The position numbers and the translations under genes were made by a program. From Cephalopachus bancanus (lineage: Eukaryota > Chordata > Mammalia > Primates > Tarsiidae): DNA of 64,000 nt. Below the pieces are notes generated by a model. It did not search any database, was not told where the DNA came from, and saw only the letters and a program-made list of their open reading frames with translations. This document shows positions 1 to 11,737 of the stretch, in pieces. The stretch spans positions 18,352,001 to 18,416,000 of the forward strand of contig JAPVLO010000008.1 of the NCBI GenBank assembly GCA_027257055.1. The letters are read 5' to 3'. Numbering within the stretch: the first letter of the stretch is position 1; each line of letters starts with the position of its first letter.

Positions 1-176
1 TTATCTTACCCATCTTTTTTCATATCTTTTTGTTGATTTTCATCTTAGTCTGTTCCCTTTATGCCTTTCTGTTTCGTGAACCTCAATTTGTGTTTTTGAG
101 GTATATTATGGAAGATGCCAAAAGGTTTCCTGACATTTCATTCTGGATTCTGCTATAAATAATTTTCAAAAGTAAG

Positions 177-473
177 GCTGGGCACAATGACTCAAGCCTG
201 AAATCCCAGCATTTTGGGAGGCCAAGATGAGGGAATTGCCTGAGCCCACGGGTTCGAGAACAGCCTGGGCAACTTGGCAAGACCTCATCTCTTCAGTAAG
301 TCACAAAATTAACCAGGCGTGATAGCACAAGCCTGGCATTCTGGCTACTTGGAAGGCTGAGGCAGAAGGATCACCTGAGCCCAGTGGATCAATGCTGGAG
401 TGATGGTGAGTGTGCCACTACACTCCAGCATGGGTGACAGAATGAGACTCCAACTCAAAAAAAAAAAAAAAAA
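177..473 (+). mobile_element. Alu SINE, sense orientation, divergent
   Basis: This is a dimeric 7SL-derived SINE with the left arm from GGCTGGGCACAATGACTC, the internal TTAACCAGGCGTGATAGC junction, the right-arm CACTCCAGCATGGGTGACAG and a poly-A tail to 473. It carries the local subfamily features GAATTGCCTGAGCCCACGGG, CAACTTGGCAAGACCTC and GAGACTCCAACTCAAAA. Many CpG sites have decayed, so it is an older copy. Confidence 0.93.
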
Positions 474-917
474 GTATAGTGGGGTTTTTCCCACCTGAGT
501 TATCTTCATGCTCATTTCCCCCAACTGTGAAGTCTTTTTCATAGACCATATGTAACTTTTTAATTTTCTTCTCACCCATTTTCAAAGAAGGCAATAATTC
601 TCAAAAAGTTTCTTAGATGATGACCAAAATTAGTAGTTAATTAAAAGAAACGTCGATAGTGGGAAATCACCAAAATTTAAATGTTGATTTTAAATCATTC
701 TGTATTAACTTAAGTCACATAAATATATTTCATGAGCTAATCTTTAATTCAGACCCCAGGGTCTTTTCTGAGTTCACTGATTTGGGTACTCATATATGTC
801 TTACATCAATTGTGCCCCTATCTAAGATTTCTTGTCTCTTTTCTTTAAGGTGAAATGGAAACTTAAAACACTCATTAAGCAAACTGAGAGCAAAAACTCT
901 CTAACTTTTTATAATTA

Positions 918-1774
918 CAAGGGGGACCTCCCCAAAAGAAATTTATTTATAAAAAATTATGCATTTATTCTTTTTTATTTTTTTTGAGTTGGTCTCACTC
1001 AGTCACCCAGACTGGAGTGCAGTGGTCTGCTCCCGGCCACCGCACCCTCAACCTGCTGGGCTCCGGCAATCCTTCTACCTCAGCCTTCCAAGTGGCTGGA
1101 ACTACAGGCGTGTGCTACCATGCCCGGCTAATTTTTGATTTTATTGTAGAGATGAGGTCTTGCCAAGTTGCCCAGGAGGGTCTTGAACCCTCAGACTCAG
1201 GCAGTTCACTCACCTCAGCCTCCCAAAGCGCTGGGATTACAGGCTGAGCCACCTCATTTATCCTTACTTGTTTGAATTTCAGTCACCTTCAAAGTACCCT
1301 CCATTGAATGCAATACACCTACTGAGATGCTTTTTCTAGTGCTCAAAACAATTTTTGAGCTCATCAATTTGTATTCCTTTTTAGTGCTTCTGCTGGTTTT
1401 TGTTTCACCTCTATGAATACATAGGCATAGTATTTCTATTTGAGAACTTCTTTCATCTGGGGGAAAAAATTGCTTGGGCAAGATCGGGTGAATAGGGAGG
1501 GTGGAGCACTTGGGTCATGCTGTTTTTGGTCAAAAACTGCTGAACACTCAGTGAGGTATGGGCAGGTGCACTTGTGAAATCACCTATCTTGAAATGGGCA
1601 AATGCATTGAAAAAATGTTTTAAAAAGTCACTGAAGCAGAACACAGCCTCTCACAACAATGCTTGCTAGCTGGTACAGTGATGGTTCCTAGAATACTTAT
1701 CTAGGAGAGGAAGCCTGTACTAAAAGGTCCCAATCCTCCAAAAAATAATTATGTTGTTTTTGGGGTCCCCCTGG
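918..1774 (-). mobile_element. Internally deleted mariner transposon with nested Alu
   Basis: The ends are inverted repeats: CAAGGGGGACCTCCCCAAAA at the left and, read on the minus strand from the right, CCAGGGGGACCCCAAAAAC. TA dinucleotides flank both ends (916-917 and 1775-1776), the target-site duplication of Tc1/mariner elements. On the minus strand, reading from about 1600 down to 1490, a decayed transposase remnant includes APAHTSLSVQQFLTKNS and HPPYSPDLAQ, the hallmark block around the second catalytic Asp of mariner transposases. Without the nested Alu the element is about 575 bp, less than half of an autonomous mariner (about 1.3 kb). It is therefore internally deleted and cannot encode a working transposase. 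Confidence 0.88.
973..1254 (-). mobile_element. Alu SINE nested in the mariner, antisense
   Basis: Reverse-orientation dimeric Alu starting with a T-rich tail then TTGAGTTGGTCTCACTCAGT and ending GGATTACAGGCTGAGCCACC. The flanking 11-bp duplication CATTTATTCTT (962-972) and CATTTATCCTT (1255-1265) differs at one base. The uninterrupted second mariner copy has the matching site at 30783-30793, which confirms insertion into the mariner. Confidence 0.93.
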
Positions 1775-2238
1775 TATTTTCTACTCTTTCACAGTGGTCA
1801 CATGTATTTTGACAGCAGTTTTTTTTTTAGTGACTGTCCAAAGCGGTGAACTTAGTTTCTATAGAAATAAAAATCCCATTTTTGTGTTCATATTTTATTT
1901 GTTTATATTATATTTATCATATTGAATAAACACATAAATAATGACCCAAAGAAAATATGACTTAAAGATCATGAATGAGAATTCTGGAGTTATACTGTTA
2001 CATAATTATAACAAATGCAACTTATCAAAACAGGGTTTGGAATAAACCATACTGAATCATGTAAGCATCAATTTAACTAGTAACAAAAGTAAGGAAAGAA
2101 TTCCAAAAGGACAAATTTTTCTAAGAATCAGAAATGTTCTGTTGTGTGGACATTGGACAGAATGGTTTACAGAAGGGATGGAGTGTAAATCCACAGAGTT
2201 CATTAAGTAGAAGTCAATGAAAGGAGCTTCAAACACAG

Positions 2239-2398
2239 CAGTAGTTCTCAAACTCTAGGGTACATCAAAATTATCCGGATAGCTTAGTTTCTGTTACAGT
2301 GGAATTGGGGTGTAGCTGAATAATTTGCTTGCATTTATTATAAGCTCCCAGATGATGCCAATACTGCTGATCCAAGGAACACATATTGTAAACCACTG
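2239..2398 (+). mobile_element. MER5-like nonautonomous hAT relic
   Basis: The stretch from CAGTAGTTCTCAAACTCTAG to GTAAACCACTG matches the layout of MER5A (hAT-Charlie), including the internal AATTTGCTTGCATTTATTATAAGCTCCCAGATGATGCC portion that resembles the MER5 'AATTTGCATTTCTAACAAGTTCCCAGGTGATGC' region in recalled consensus. It is short, ancient and non-coding. Confidence 0.75.
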
Positions 2399-2578
2399 AT
2401 CCATAGCCAACTTTGATGGTGTGGGTGGGGACAAGTCCCTTCAAACACCATCAACATGCGTAGAGTAGAAAACCAAATATTATTTCTCCATCCACCATGC
2501 TATAGATATTCCTCCTATAATTATACTAGGTTTTCTATTACTTTTAGTTCTTGGTATTGTATTGAAATTTCTAATCTT

Positions 2579-2580
<2 letters not shown>

Positions 2581-2624
<44 letters not shown>
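2581..2624 (+). repeat. (TG)22 microsatellite
   Basis: An uninterrupted TG dinucleotide run of 44 bp. It lies about 340 bp upstream of the first visible PDE1C exon and is likely length-polymorphic. Confidence 0.98.
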
Positions 2625-2625
<1 letters not shown>

Positions 2626-2961
2626 ATACCTAGGAATTTTATTTGAAAGCTGGGGAAGCATGGGATGTGGGCTTTCAAAGTCTTCATGTTCATCATCTTT
2701 TTGCTTTCTTGAAAAAGATAAAACTACTAGTTAGCTTATTCAACCTTGCTGGGCATGCTGTTTTCAAATCACAAACAAGTCCCTCAGTTTCTTCACAGAA
2801 AAACAAACAAACAAACTTATTTCTGTCTCCCAGAAAACTTGAGTTTGGCAATGGCTTACCAGCTGCAGGGTGGAAAGGCAGCAATGTGGGTGTGTTGTCA
2901 GCAAGCTGAAGACTTTGAGAAAGAAACAGATTATCTGATTGCTCTATAATCTCCTTTTCAG

Positions 2962-3062
2962 AACTGGCTGACAGAGCTGGAGATCTTTGCTATAATCTTC
3001 TCAGCTGCCATCCATGACTATGAACATACCGGAACCACCAACAATTTCCACATTCAGACTCG
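2962..3062 (+). CDS. PDE1C: PDE1C coding exon: HD metal-binding motif
   Basis: The exon reads NWLTELEIFAIIFSAAIHDY and continues EHTGTTNNFHIQTR. The HDYEHTG segment is the HDxxHxG signature of class I phosphodiesterases. Its His-Asp pair helps bind the catalytic Zn/Mg centre and the downstream His lies in the active-site pocket. The acceptor is CTCCTTTTCAG just before 2962 and the donor is GTGAGG at 3063. The exon is 101 bp, enters in phase 0 (AAC for Asn) and leaves two bases (CG) of an Arg codon completed by the next exon. The upstream intron fills the window from position 1. Confidence 0.97.
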
Positions 3063-5605
3063 GTGAGGATGTTGAAATGTTTAGTGAAGAGTCAAGAGGG
3101 GACAGGGAGTAAGTTTTAGAAGTCCAAAAGGTGTTAGTCATCTAAGTCAAAGTGGTGTTAGGCACCTTTCTTTTGTATGGTTTTCCTATTTTGAGTTTCT
3201 GAAAAAAATGATCCTATAAACAAGACATCAACCTGGTCAGCTTCCATCAAGACTTAGAGTTTAAGGAACCATCTGCTCCTAATTCTCATATTTTACTCAG
3301 ATCTAATATGGATATGCTTTTCTGCTCTATTCTAATGCTTTTTATTTATTTATGTATGTTCTATGCATCCTCTACCTACATCTAATAGGAGGTGGGGCAG
3401 TTTCTATAAAGGCCAGATGATACCACGCGTAAATGAAATCAATAAGGATCATAATGAGTGGAGTGTTTCTATTGATGTTAATAATTATTGACCCTTCCCA
3501 CTTTTTGACCTCTGAGATTCTGATGCTGATGAGATGCTCTTCTCATCCTCTCTGATTTCACCTCTGCTCTGTTCAGTGTTCGCATCACTCCGTGGCACAG
3601 GGGCTCCTGTAGGCCACTTTCGCCACGAGCAACCTGTGCATCTTTCCTCATGAGCTGCATAGGTGGCATGAACCTCTTTTGGAGATATTAAATATGGGCC
3701 CAAGTGTCTCACTCTGAGTCTCAGTAACAGATATCACTAATTGCTTTTGGTATTTTTTCTCACTAAGCTGTGGGTTTATCCTTAGTACTCCTCTCAGCAC
3801 AGAATTCCAGGCAGTGCCAGTCAATTGTCATTTCCACTTAGAGTGCTACCTTATTTGTCTTCTTTTGACCTCAGAACTTGCCGTTTCATAAGACAATGAT
3901 GTGGACCTGGAGAGAATCTGACAGTGGAATTAATTGGGCCTTGATATAGGAATCAAAAGAAACTAAGATTTGAGGAAAGGTGTTAAGGCAAAGAGAAGAA
4001 ATATAGCAGAAAGAGATGGAAGTTTAACACTAAATAAATACTTGCAGATTTCACTTGAAAAAGCAGGTGCATACTCCACTTATGTTTGTGTTCATTAAAT
4101 CAATCTACATGCATTTAATGAACTCAACACTTAATTAAGGGATACACAAAAGAGAAGACAATATTGTCTGATCTCTGTTTAGAAGGGGAATTTCAATGGC
4201 ATGGAAGCAAACAAAAGGGCCTAAGAGGCTAGCTTTAATTTCTCCCCACTGCCTACTCACTTAGAGTAATCTCAGCTGCTGAAAAGCAGCCTTTTGTGGT
4301 TTTGTCCCAAGATTTTTAAAACAGAGAATTCCATAGAATAGCTCTGTTTAATGTGTGTCTGTGGGTGGAGCCTTGGCTCTGAGGGCAGAGACCATGGTGA
4401 ATAGCACCTGCTGAAGGAAAAGAGTAGTTTGAACAACTGTATGTGGATCTTGCCTGGAAACCAGTCACAACTCAAAGAAAAGTGACTTAATTACAGGAGT
4501 TGGAAAATCATTTAATGTCACAGTATATACATCAGTTGGTACCTAGCTTTCACAACAGATGTAACAGCAGATCTTTCACCTCAGGATTTGCATGTTTTGT
4601 GTTATCTCCATAGGAGTGGGAAAATTTCAGTGTGTTTAGTTAATCTTGGTTTGGAGTAAAATTTAAACATTGGCCCTCTTCAACAGAATCTTATCCAAAG
4701 CATCTCAGCTCATGCAATCCCTGTTCAGAAAACTAAATCTATGACTAGATTTTTTTTTTCCTTTGATGGATAAAATATTAAGCCTAACACTTCCAAGGTA
4801 TTCTAGATGCATCCCAAAGTTTGGCCAATGACAGGTAGACATTGTCTTAGGGAGCACTGGCCCAATCTTCAGAAGACCCCACCTTCATCCCAGTCCTGCC
4901 ACTTGGCCACCATAGAATAAAAAATTACTTTAAAACTCAGAAACTCAGTTTCCTTGAGGAGAAACAGATAAGCTCTAATAACCTAAGCTTTCATTTAGTT
5001 AAATATATTAAAATAGTATACAGTCCTGTGTTTGGTGACATTTAATTATAGAGCAATCTTTGAGAAAGGGACTTACAACTGACATGAAATCTTTGTATTC
5101 TTTTCTCTCAATTTTTCACATGTGGCTTTTGCAGGAAAAAAATGTTAAGATCAAGCTACTACTAGAGGCAGTTTGCAGACAGTACCCACCAAATAGTATG
5201 TGTTCCGAGAATTACAACTAAACTAAATAAGCCAATGCATTCATTGAATAAAATAACAATAAAAATTAATGTCATCCCAGAAAATATAAGGAAGTTTGAC
5301 ATGATCCACATCTTAAAAAAAAAAAATCACCTTTGCCTCAAGTACAGGTAATTGAGACCTGGTTATAAGACAGTTTTCAGAGAGTTCTGTGACTGAGAGA
5401 GTTCATATGTATTGATAGTACATTATACTATATATGTCTATTGACGATTTGTAGTGTTAGCTGAGGTTTTGGTTCATATGAATGACACGGGGGCAAAGTA
5501 ATTTCTAAACATGGGAAAAAGTGATACCGCATTCTCTCCTGCAAGAGTTACCTAAAGAAATTCCAAATGTTTAACATCCTCAATTTTGCTTGGCTTTCTG
5601 TTCAG
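3063..5605 (+). other. PDE1C intron, no recognisable repeats
   Basis: The 2.5-kb intron is moderately AT-rich. I recognise no transposable element, RNA gene or coding remnant in it. The only structure noted is an 11-bp inverted repeat at 4090-4123. Confidence 0.7.
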
Positions 5606-5734
5606 ATCTGATTCAGCTATTCTGTACAACGATAGATCTGTCCTAGAAAATCACCATTTAAGTGCAGCCTATCGCCTTCTACAAGAGGATGAGGAGATGA
5701 ATATTTTGATCAACCTCTCAAAGGATGACTGGAG
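5606..5734 (+). CDS. PDE1C: PDE1C coding exon: catalytic core helices
   Basis: After completing Arg, the exon reads SDSAILYNDRSVLENHHLSA and continues AYRLLQEDEEMNILINLSKDDW. The NDRSVLENHH segment is strongly conserved in PDE catalytic domains, where the second His and neighbouring residues face the metal site. The acceptor is TTCTGTTCAG and the donor is GTAAGG at 5735. The length is 129 bp with phase 2 at both ends, so skipping it would keep frame but remove 43 residues of catalytic core. The last two bases (AG) start an Arg codon finished at 13144. Confidence 0.97.
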
Positions 5735-8640
5735 GTAAGGATGAGACAAGAGAGAAATTTCAAAGCCAGGGAAGGAACTGTGATGATAGATGAAGTATGC
5801 TGCTTTTGAGGAAGTAATACTTGTTTAAAATTTTTATTAGAGTTGTTCTCTCTTTCTCACTCACTCTCTGTGTGTGTCATTTTTCTCTCCATGTATATTT
5901 CTCAACAAAAATAAAATAAAAGTAATAAATAAATAAAATAAAAGTAAAAAAATAAATAAAAGTAATAGAGTGTTATTATTATATTCCAACTACTTTATTT
6001 TGCCATCTTTTTATTGCTCGTCTAGTAATAAATTGGGAAATTGAACCATTTGAGTTAAATGATTCAGATTGTACTAAAAATCTTCAAGGAAGAAAGTTTG
6101 AAACGCCTAACTAAGGACACGTTAGATATATTTGCTGGTTTAAAAAATTTTTTATTTTAAACCTTAAGTAACTTATATTGCTTTTATCTAAACTTCTTAA
6201 ATCTGAATTTTATCATTAAATCTGAATTTTATTATTTATTATTGTTTTTCACCTTATATTTGATTTGAACTTCTTAACAATCTTTTGAAATTTTCTAAGA
6301 AAATTATTTTGACACTTAAAAAAATCATGGGTACTTAATTCTGTTGCCTAAATGACATTGTGTGTCTTTGGATTTAGACATACACTTGGGTTTGACTATG
6401 GACCCAGTCATTTACTGCGTACCAGCTGCATAACATTAAGAAAGTTACTCAACCTTTTTTATGTCTTTAAAACATTTAATTTCCAGAAATTAATAACATT
6501 TCCTCTAAAATTAGGTTAAAATTATCATAAAGGACAGTCCATTTAAAATGCTCAGCCTACTTTATGTCATATACAGCATGTTTATAAATCATTGTAGCTA
6601 TAAATACAGGTCAAGATGTTTCAAAACTTATAGACAAAAATCACCTAAATCCTTACAAAGTTCTGAATCCACTGTGACTCAATTGGTTCTATATCTTAAT
6701 TAAATGATCAACTGTTTATTGAGTAAGTATCTACATGCTGACCATTTTGCAAGGATTCCGAGAAATAAACTGTGCTGAACAATAAACCTGAGAAACTGAT
6801 TTTCACTAAATATGACTGCGTTTTTATGTAACTTTAGTTTATTAAAACATAGAAGAATATTTGGCTTAAATTCTATTGACATATGTTAGACTTAGCACCT
6901 GAAAAATGCAGAACACTTCAGTTAATCATTGCACATCTTCAGGAAGAAAAGGAACCCTCTATCCAATTTAAATGTTTGTAACAGTATAATGAAAGGTTTG
7001 AATGCAACAGAGAACAACTTCACACATATTCAGATACATCATGGCTTTGAAGGATTTATGTGAGAGCTTATTAGATAGCGTATGTCCCTGGCCTCGTTGA
7101 CAGTCTAATAAAATTTTCCAAAGCGTGCGTAATTGCCTCTTAACATATTTTCAAAGCATAGATATACTATTTGTGTTATCTGTATTCTTCTTACAGATTT
7201 TCTACTTTTGTTTAGCTATATTTCTGTCTAAAATGTATATTATTTGTGTTTTTACTCTACTGTGATCATAAACCTCATTTACTCTTTTTGACTACAACTA
7301 GGGTAGTGAGGCTGGCATAAGCAGAATCTAATCCCTTAATCACCTCTAATAGACTGGAACATATTAACTTACACTGGAATACATTGGTACACACCAGTGC
7401 AACCATACTTGTTCATCTTTAGCTCTGCATTCTTTCTGGTGGATAATAGTGAATAATTTTAATATTACCTTGGATCAAAAATTGAGTGATTCAGTAAAAC
7501 ATAGGTGAACTTAGTATTTAAAAAATGGCCAAAATAGTCACTTGAAAATACAGTTTTGTGAAATTGGTTTATGTGTCAACCTTAAATATTTGTGTTTTTT
7601 ATTCAGTACTAACTTTATTAACTTGGAGAGAGTAAAATGTAAGTGTTATCTCAAAGAAAGAATGAAATCATGGAATATCTTAAGATCCTGATTCACTGGA
7701 AGCTTCTTTATAATTATAGCATTACATTTTGTTTCTACTCCCTGGTTTTTGGGATTATGTAGGTTAAAAAAAAGATTATAGTTGATGACTTTTAGACTTA
7801 AATGACATAGATTAATGTTCAACTTATTTTCATTTAAGGATTTTTAAAAAATATTGTTTTGTTATTTTATTATGTTTTATTAATTTTTAGATATGTTGCT
7901 ACAAGACTTTAGTATTCACTCATAAATAAAATATTAACCAATTATTTAGGATGCTCAGTTAAGCCCATTAATCTTAAGATAACCTATGTTTCTTATCTTT
8001 CTAAAAAAGTGATTTTAATAGCTGGCAGGTTATCTTAGGACATAGAAGAACATTAGACGTTTTGGGACACTTGTAAATGACTATATTCCCAGATATTTAT
8101 TTTATTTTAAAGTGGAATAACATGGAGCTCTACTTTTGGCAAGACAAATAAGCTGCTAATAAACCAATCCTCTTGCACATAACATAACATAAACTGTGGA
8201 GAAACTTTTTTTTTTTTTAACAAAAGAATGACTTGAAGGTTCTAGAGGGTAAACAAAGTTAGGTTTTGAAGGGGTGTCAAAATTTGGAGAATGTGACAAG
8301 ATTGACAGAATACATTAGTTTGATGTCTTTGTGACTTTATTCTGCAGGATGTTTCCATCAAGGTAACAAACTGATGGGATGGCCATGTATATATTGCTTC
8401 CACGTCTTTCTGGTTAGATATATCAGTATGGGGACTTGTAGAGTGAGGTGGAACCCAAGAAAAGAGACAGCCAAAAAGGAGAAACTAAAATTCTGTGTGT
8501 AACCTCTGCCCCAAGTATCTAGCTGACTCTTGAAATATATATACTTGAGGCAGAAGTGAGATTTGAAATATTGCTTACTGAATCTGTGCAGAGCTTGTAT
8601 TTTAATATAAAAAGTGAATTACCTGCTAGAACAACGCATC
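5735..8640 (+). other. PDE1C intron, AT-rich unannotated stretch
   Basis: AT-rich intron sequence with an A-rich (AAAT/AAAAGT) simple-repeat patch at about 5905-5970 and a 19-bp tandem duplication at about 6197-6234. I see no coding remnant or clear transposon. Confidence 0.6.
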
Positions 8641-9429
8641 AGTAATCTTTAGAGCAATATAACCGAATCCAGGTCTCTACAACTTATATCCATAAAGTTC
8701 AGGATACAATCTAAATGACTTAAAAAGAACAGAAAATGTGACTTATTTACAATTATTGTATCTATACTCAGTGAAGTGAAGGAAAATGTGCTTGTAATGA
8801 ATAAAATATAAAAATTTTACCAGTTAAATGAAAATATAAATGAAAAGCAGAAATTTTAGACTGAAAATAAAATACATAAATTAAAATATTCACTGCATAG
8901 ACTTAGTAGTAGGGTGGAAAAGATGAGGAAGAAATCAGTAAATTTGAAAAGTTACTTTTCAAATTTCAAAGTTGGAAATCATCCAATTTGAAGAAGTAAG
9001 AAAAAATATGTTTTAAAATGAGCAGAGTCTTAAGGACCTGTGGGACAATTTTATACGATCAAATGTAAGAGTAGTTGGAGTCTCAGTAGGAGAGAAAAGA
9101 GAGAAAATGGGGACAATTTTTAAAGAAATAATGTTGGAAAACTCTCCAGATATGGTCAACCTTATAAATGTACAGATTCAAAAAACTCAGCAAACCTAAA
9201 ACAGTATAAATCTGAAGAAAGGCACACAACTGGGCATATATTATTATCAAACTGCTGGAGTCAAAAGATAAAATTAGAAAAAAATAACTCATTACATTTA
9301 GGAGAATAATTTGGACAACTGTGGACTTTTCATATCAAACTGTTGAGTCCAGAAAAAAATGGAATGACTTCTTTAAAAAAAAAAAAAAGTCAACAAGAAT
9401 TCTGTGAACATATTTTTGAAAAATGAAGG

Positions 9430-9605
9430 CAGTAGTTGGAAACTGTCGGGGGTGGGGGTGGGGATGGGGGTGGGGGTGGGATTGGCAGTTGAGTGAAACT
9501 GCTTGGGGAGGGAGGGGCATACCTCATCAACAAGGGTACCTGCATGATCAATATTTATATACCTAACACTGAAATGTACCCCACATCTTTATAATAAAAA
9601 AAGAA
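9430..9605 (+). mobile_element. 5'-truncated L1 3'-end insertion
   Basis: A G-rich segment is followed by ACCTCATCAACAAGGGTACC and ends TGTACCCCACATCTTTATAA plus an A-rich tail, matching the 3' end of the antisense L1 at 34147. It is bracketed by a perfect 12-bp duplication GAAAAATGAAGG (9418-9429 and 9606-9617). This is a young-style target-primed insertion into the older L1. Confidence 0.88.
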
Positions 9606-10184
9606 GAAAAATGAAGGTGAAATAAAATTATTTTTAGATAATGGAAAACAACAGGAATTTTTCACCAACAGGGCTGCATTATAAGAAATGATGAAGAGTG
9701 TTCTGTAGGTAGAAGGAATGTGGTTCCAGAATGAAATCAGACTTTCAGGAAAAATAAAATAGTAATATGTGGGTAAATACAAAAGTCTATTTTAAACATG
9801 CATTTAAATTAATTGCATATGACCATTTAAATAAAAAATTAGGATATCTTCTCATGGGGTTTATAATGTAGGAAAGTGTAATGTATGTGATGACTATGAC
9901 ATAAGGTCAAGTTAGTGGTAGCAAATGGACCTATACTGTTGCAAAATTTTTATATTTTACATAAAGTGGTCAAATATTAACACTAAGTAAACTGTAAATT
10001 AACTATGTGTGTTGTAATCCCCAAGCAATCACTAATAGCCAAAAATAGGTGAAAATTTAATGGATAAGTTAAAATGGATTAGAAAATTAAGTGATATTTA
10101 AAAAAAAACTCCACACAGAAAAGGTATTACAGAGGAAAAAAGGCCTGAGTCAAACAAAAAGGCTGACTTTCCCCTGAGTAAGGA

Positions 10185-10248
10185 GAATTCTTTCAGTCTA
10201 ATTTTGAACTATTGAAAGAATTTTGAATTCTTTCAGTCTAATTTTGAA
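10185..10248 (+). repeat. 24-bp direct repeat, two identical copies
   Basis: An identical 24-bp unit beginning GAATTCTTTCAGTC occurs at 10185-10208 and 10225-10248, separated by 16 bp. It probably arose as a local slippage duplication inside decayed repeat sequence. Confidence 0.9.
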
Positions 10249-10249
10249 A

Positions 10250-10460
10250 GAACAGCTTTTCCTGCATCTTGAGCCTGTTGGCTTTCATATTAGAACTACA
10301 CTAGTGGGTCTCCTGAATCTCCAACCTGCTAACTCACCCTGCAGATCTTTGAACTTGTCAGTCTCTGTAATTACGTGAGCTAATTTTTTAATAATAAATC
10401 TCTTTTTTCTATATGTGTATATCCTATTTGTTTCTCTGGAGAACCCTGACTAATACAGTG
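10250..10460 (+). repeat. Unidentified mammalian interspersed repeat in the old L1
   Basis: The block contains CTTGAGCCTGTTGGCTTTC and ends TCTCTGGAGAACCCTGACTA, a motif I associate with a widespread mammalian repeat whose family I cannot name with certainty. L1-like sequence resumes right after it. Confidence 0.45.
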
Positions 10461-11554
10461 AGATTATCCCAGCCGTATAAGGTTAATTCAGCATTCAAAA
10501 ACCAATTAAAATAAATCAACAAATTAAAAAAAAAAAAGAAAGCATATGGTCATTTCAATAGATGCATAAAAAACATTTGAGAAAATTTAACACTTATTTA
10601 TGATAAAAACCCTCAGCAAGCTAGAAACAGAAGGAAACTTCTTCAGTTAGATAAAGGATACCTGTGAAAAACCAATAGCTAACTTCAAGCTTAACGGTGA
10701 AATACTGAACACTTTGCTTCTAAAACTGAGAACAAAACAATGATATTTAATCTTACTTTCATCAACATTGTTAAGATGTCTCTATTAGCAGATGACCTGA
10801 TTATCTAAGTAGAAAATCCTAGGAATCTGTAACACAACTACTAGATCTGATAGGAATCTTACAAGGTCACAGAATACAAGGTTAATATTATACATATTAT
10901 ATATATATTTTTTTATTGGTGAAAGTATAGACATACAGATCCATGAAACAGAACTGAGAATTTTGAAATGAACTTATCAATGGACTTATGGTGCCAAGGT
11001 AATTCAATAGGCAAAGAAAAATCTTTACAGCAGAAGGAGAAAAAATAACTTGGACTTTTACCTCATATCATACTGAAAAATGAGTTCAGAATTGGTCATA
11101 TACCTAAACTTAAAAATTAACATGTTGTGTTCCAAAGGAAAACAGCAAAGTTCTTAGGATAGGTGAAAATTTTTCAGACTAGTCATAAAAAGCATGAAGC
11201 ATTTTTTAAAAATGTAAATTGAACTTGATCAAAATTAAAACTTTTGTTCTTTGGAAGACACTGTGAGGAAAAAAAGCAAGGCAAGGCATTGGAGAAATTA
11301 TTAATAACATATTACAGATATCTTACATAGGATTTTTAAAATGTATTTTTACAACTCAACAATAAGAAAACAACTTAATTTTTAAATGAGAAAGTCTTGA
11401 AACAGACATTTTTTCCTAAAAACAAAACAAAACCAATATATAAATGAGCTATAAGTACAGGAAAAGGTATCTGACATCACTAGTCATCAAAGAAATGCAA
11501 ATTAAAACACAATGAGATACTACTACAAATCCATGGTAAGAATGGCTAAAATTC

Positions 11555-11737
11555 TTGCCACTTCTAATCAAAATCAGTTAACTATTTCTGACACATCTAA
11601 TTTGATTTGGGTATTTTAGGTACGCTTTTAAAATAAGAATTAAATGAAGGTTAAGGATTAAGGAAATCACTTATTAGGAATATGATACGTGGAATATATG
11701 TATCATCTGGAAAATTAACTCACAGGAAAAATTTCAA
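11555..11737 (+). repeat. Inverted duplication, left arm
   Basis: The 183 bp from TTGCCACTTCTAATCAAAAT to GGAAAAATTTCAA are the reverse complement of 12892-13074 with five mismatches by hand alignment. The arm sits inside the old L1, directly after GAATGGCTAAAATT, where recalled L1 consensus would continue differently, so it replaced a short L1 segment. Confidence 0.95.

Larger units (their letters stand above)
1..2961 (+). other. PDE1C intron (partial), repeat content
   Basis: The intron preceding the first visible exon holds a sense Alu, a mariner with a nested antisense Alu, a MER5-type hAT relic and a (TG)22 tract, all listed separately. Between about 480 and 910 and between 1780 and 2235 I recognise nothing beyond AT-rich intron sequence. 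Confidence 0.8.

Noticed and set aside
2456..2734. ORF with a Cys-Val repeat
   Set aside because: The repeat is the translation of the TG microsatellite.
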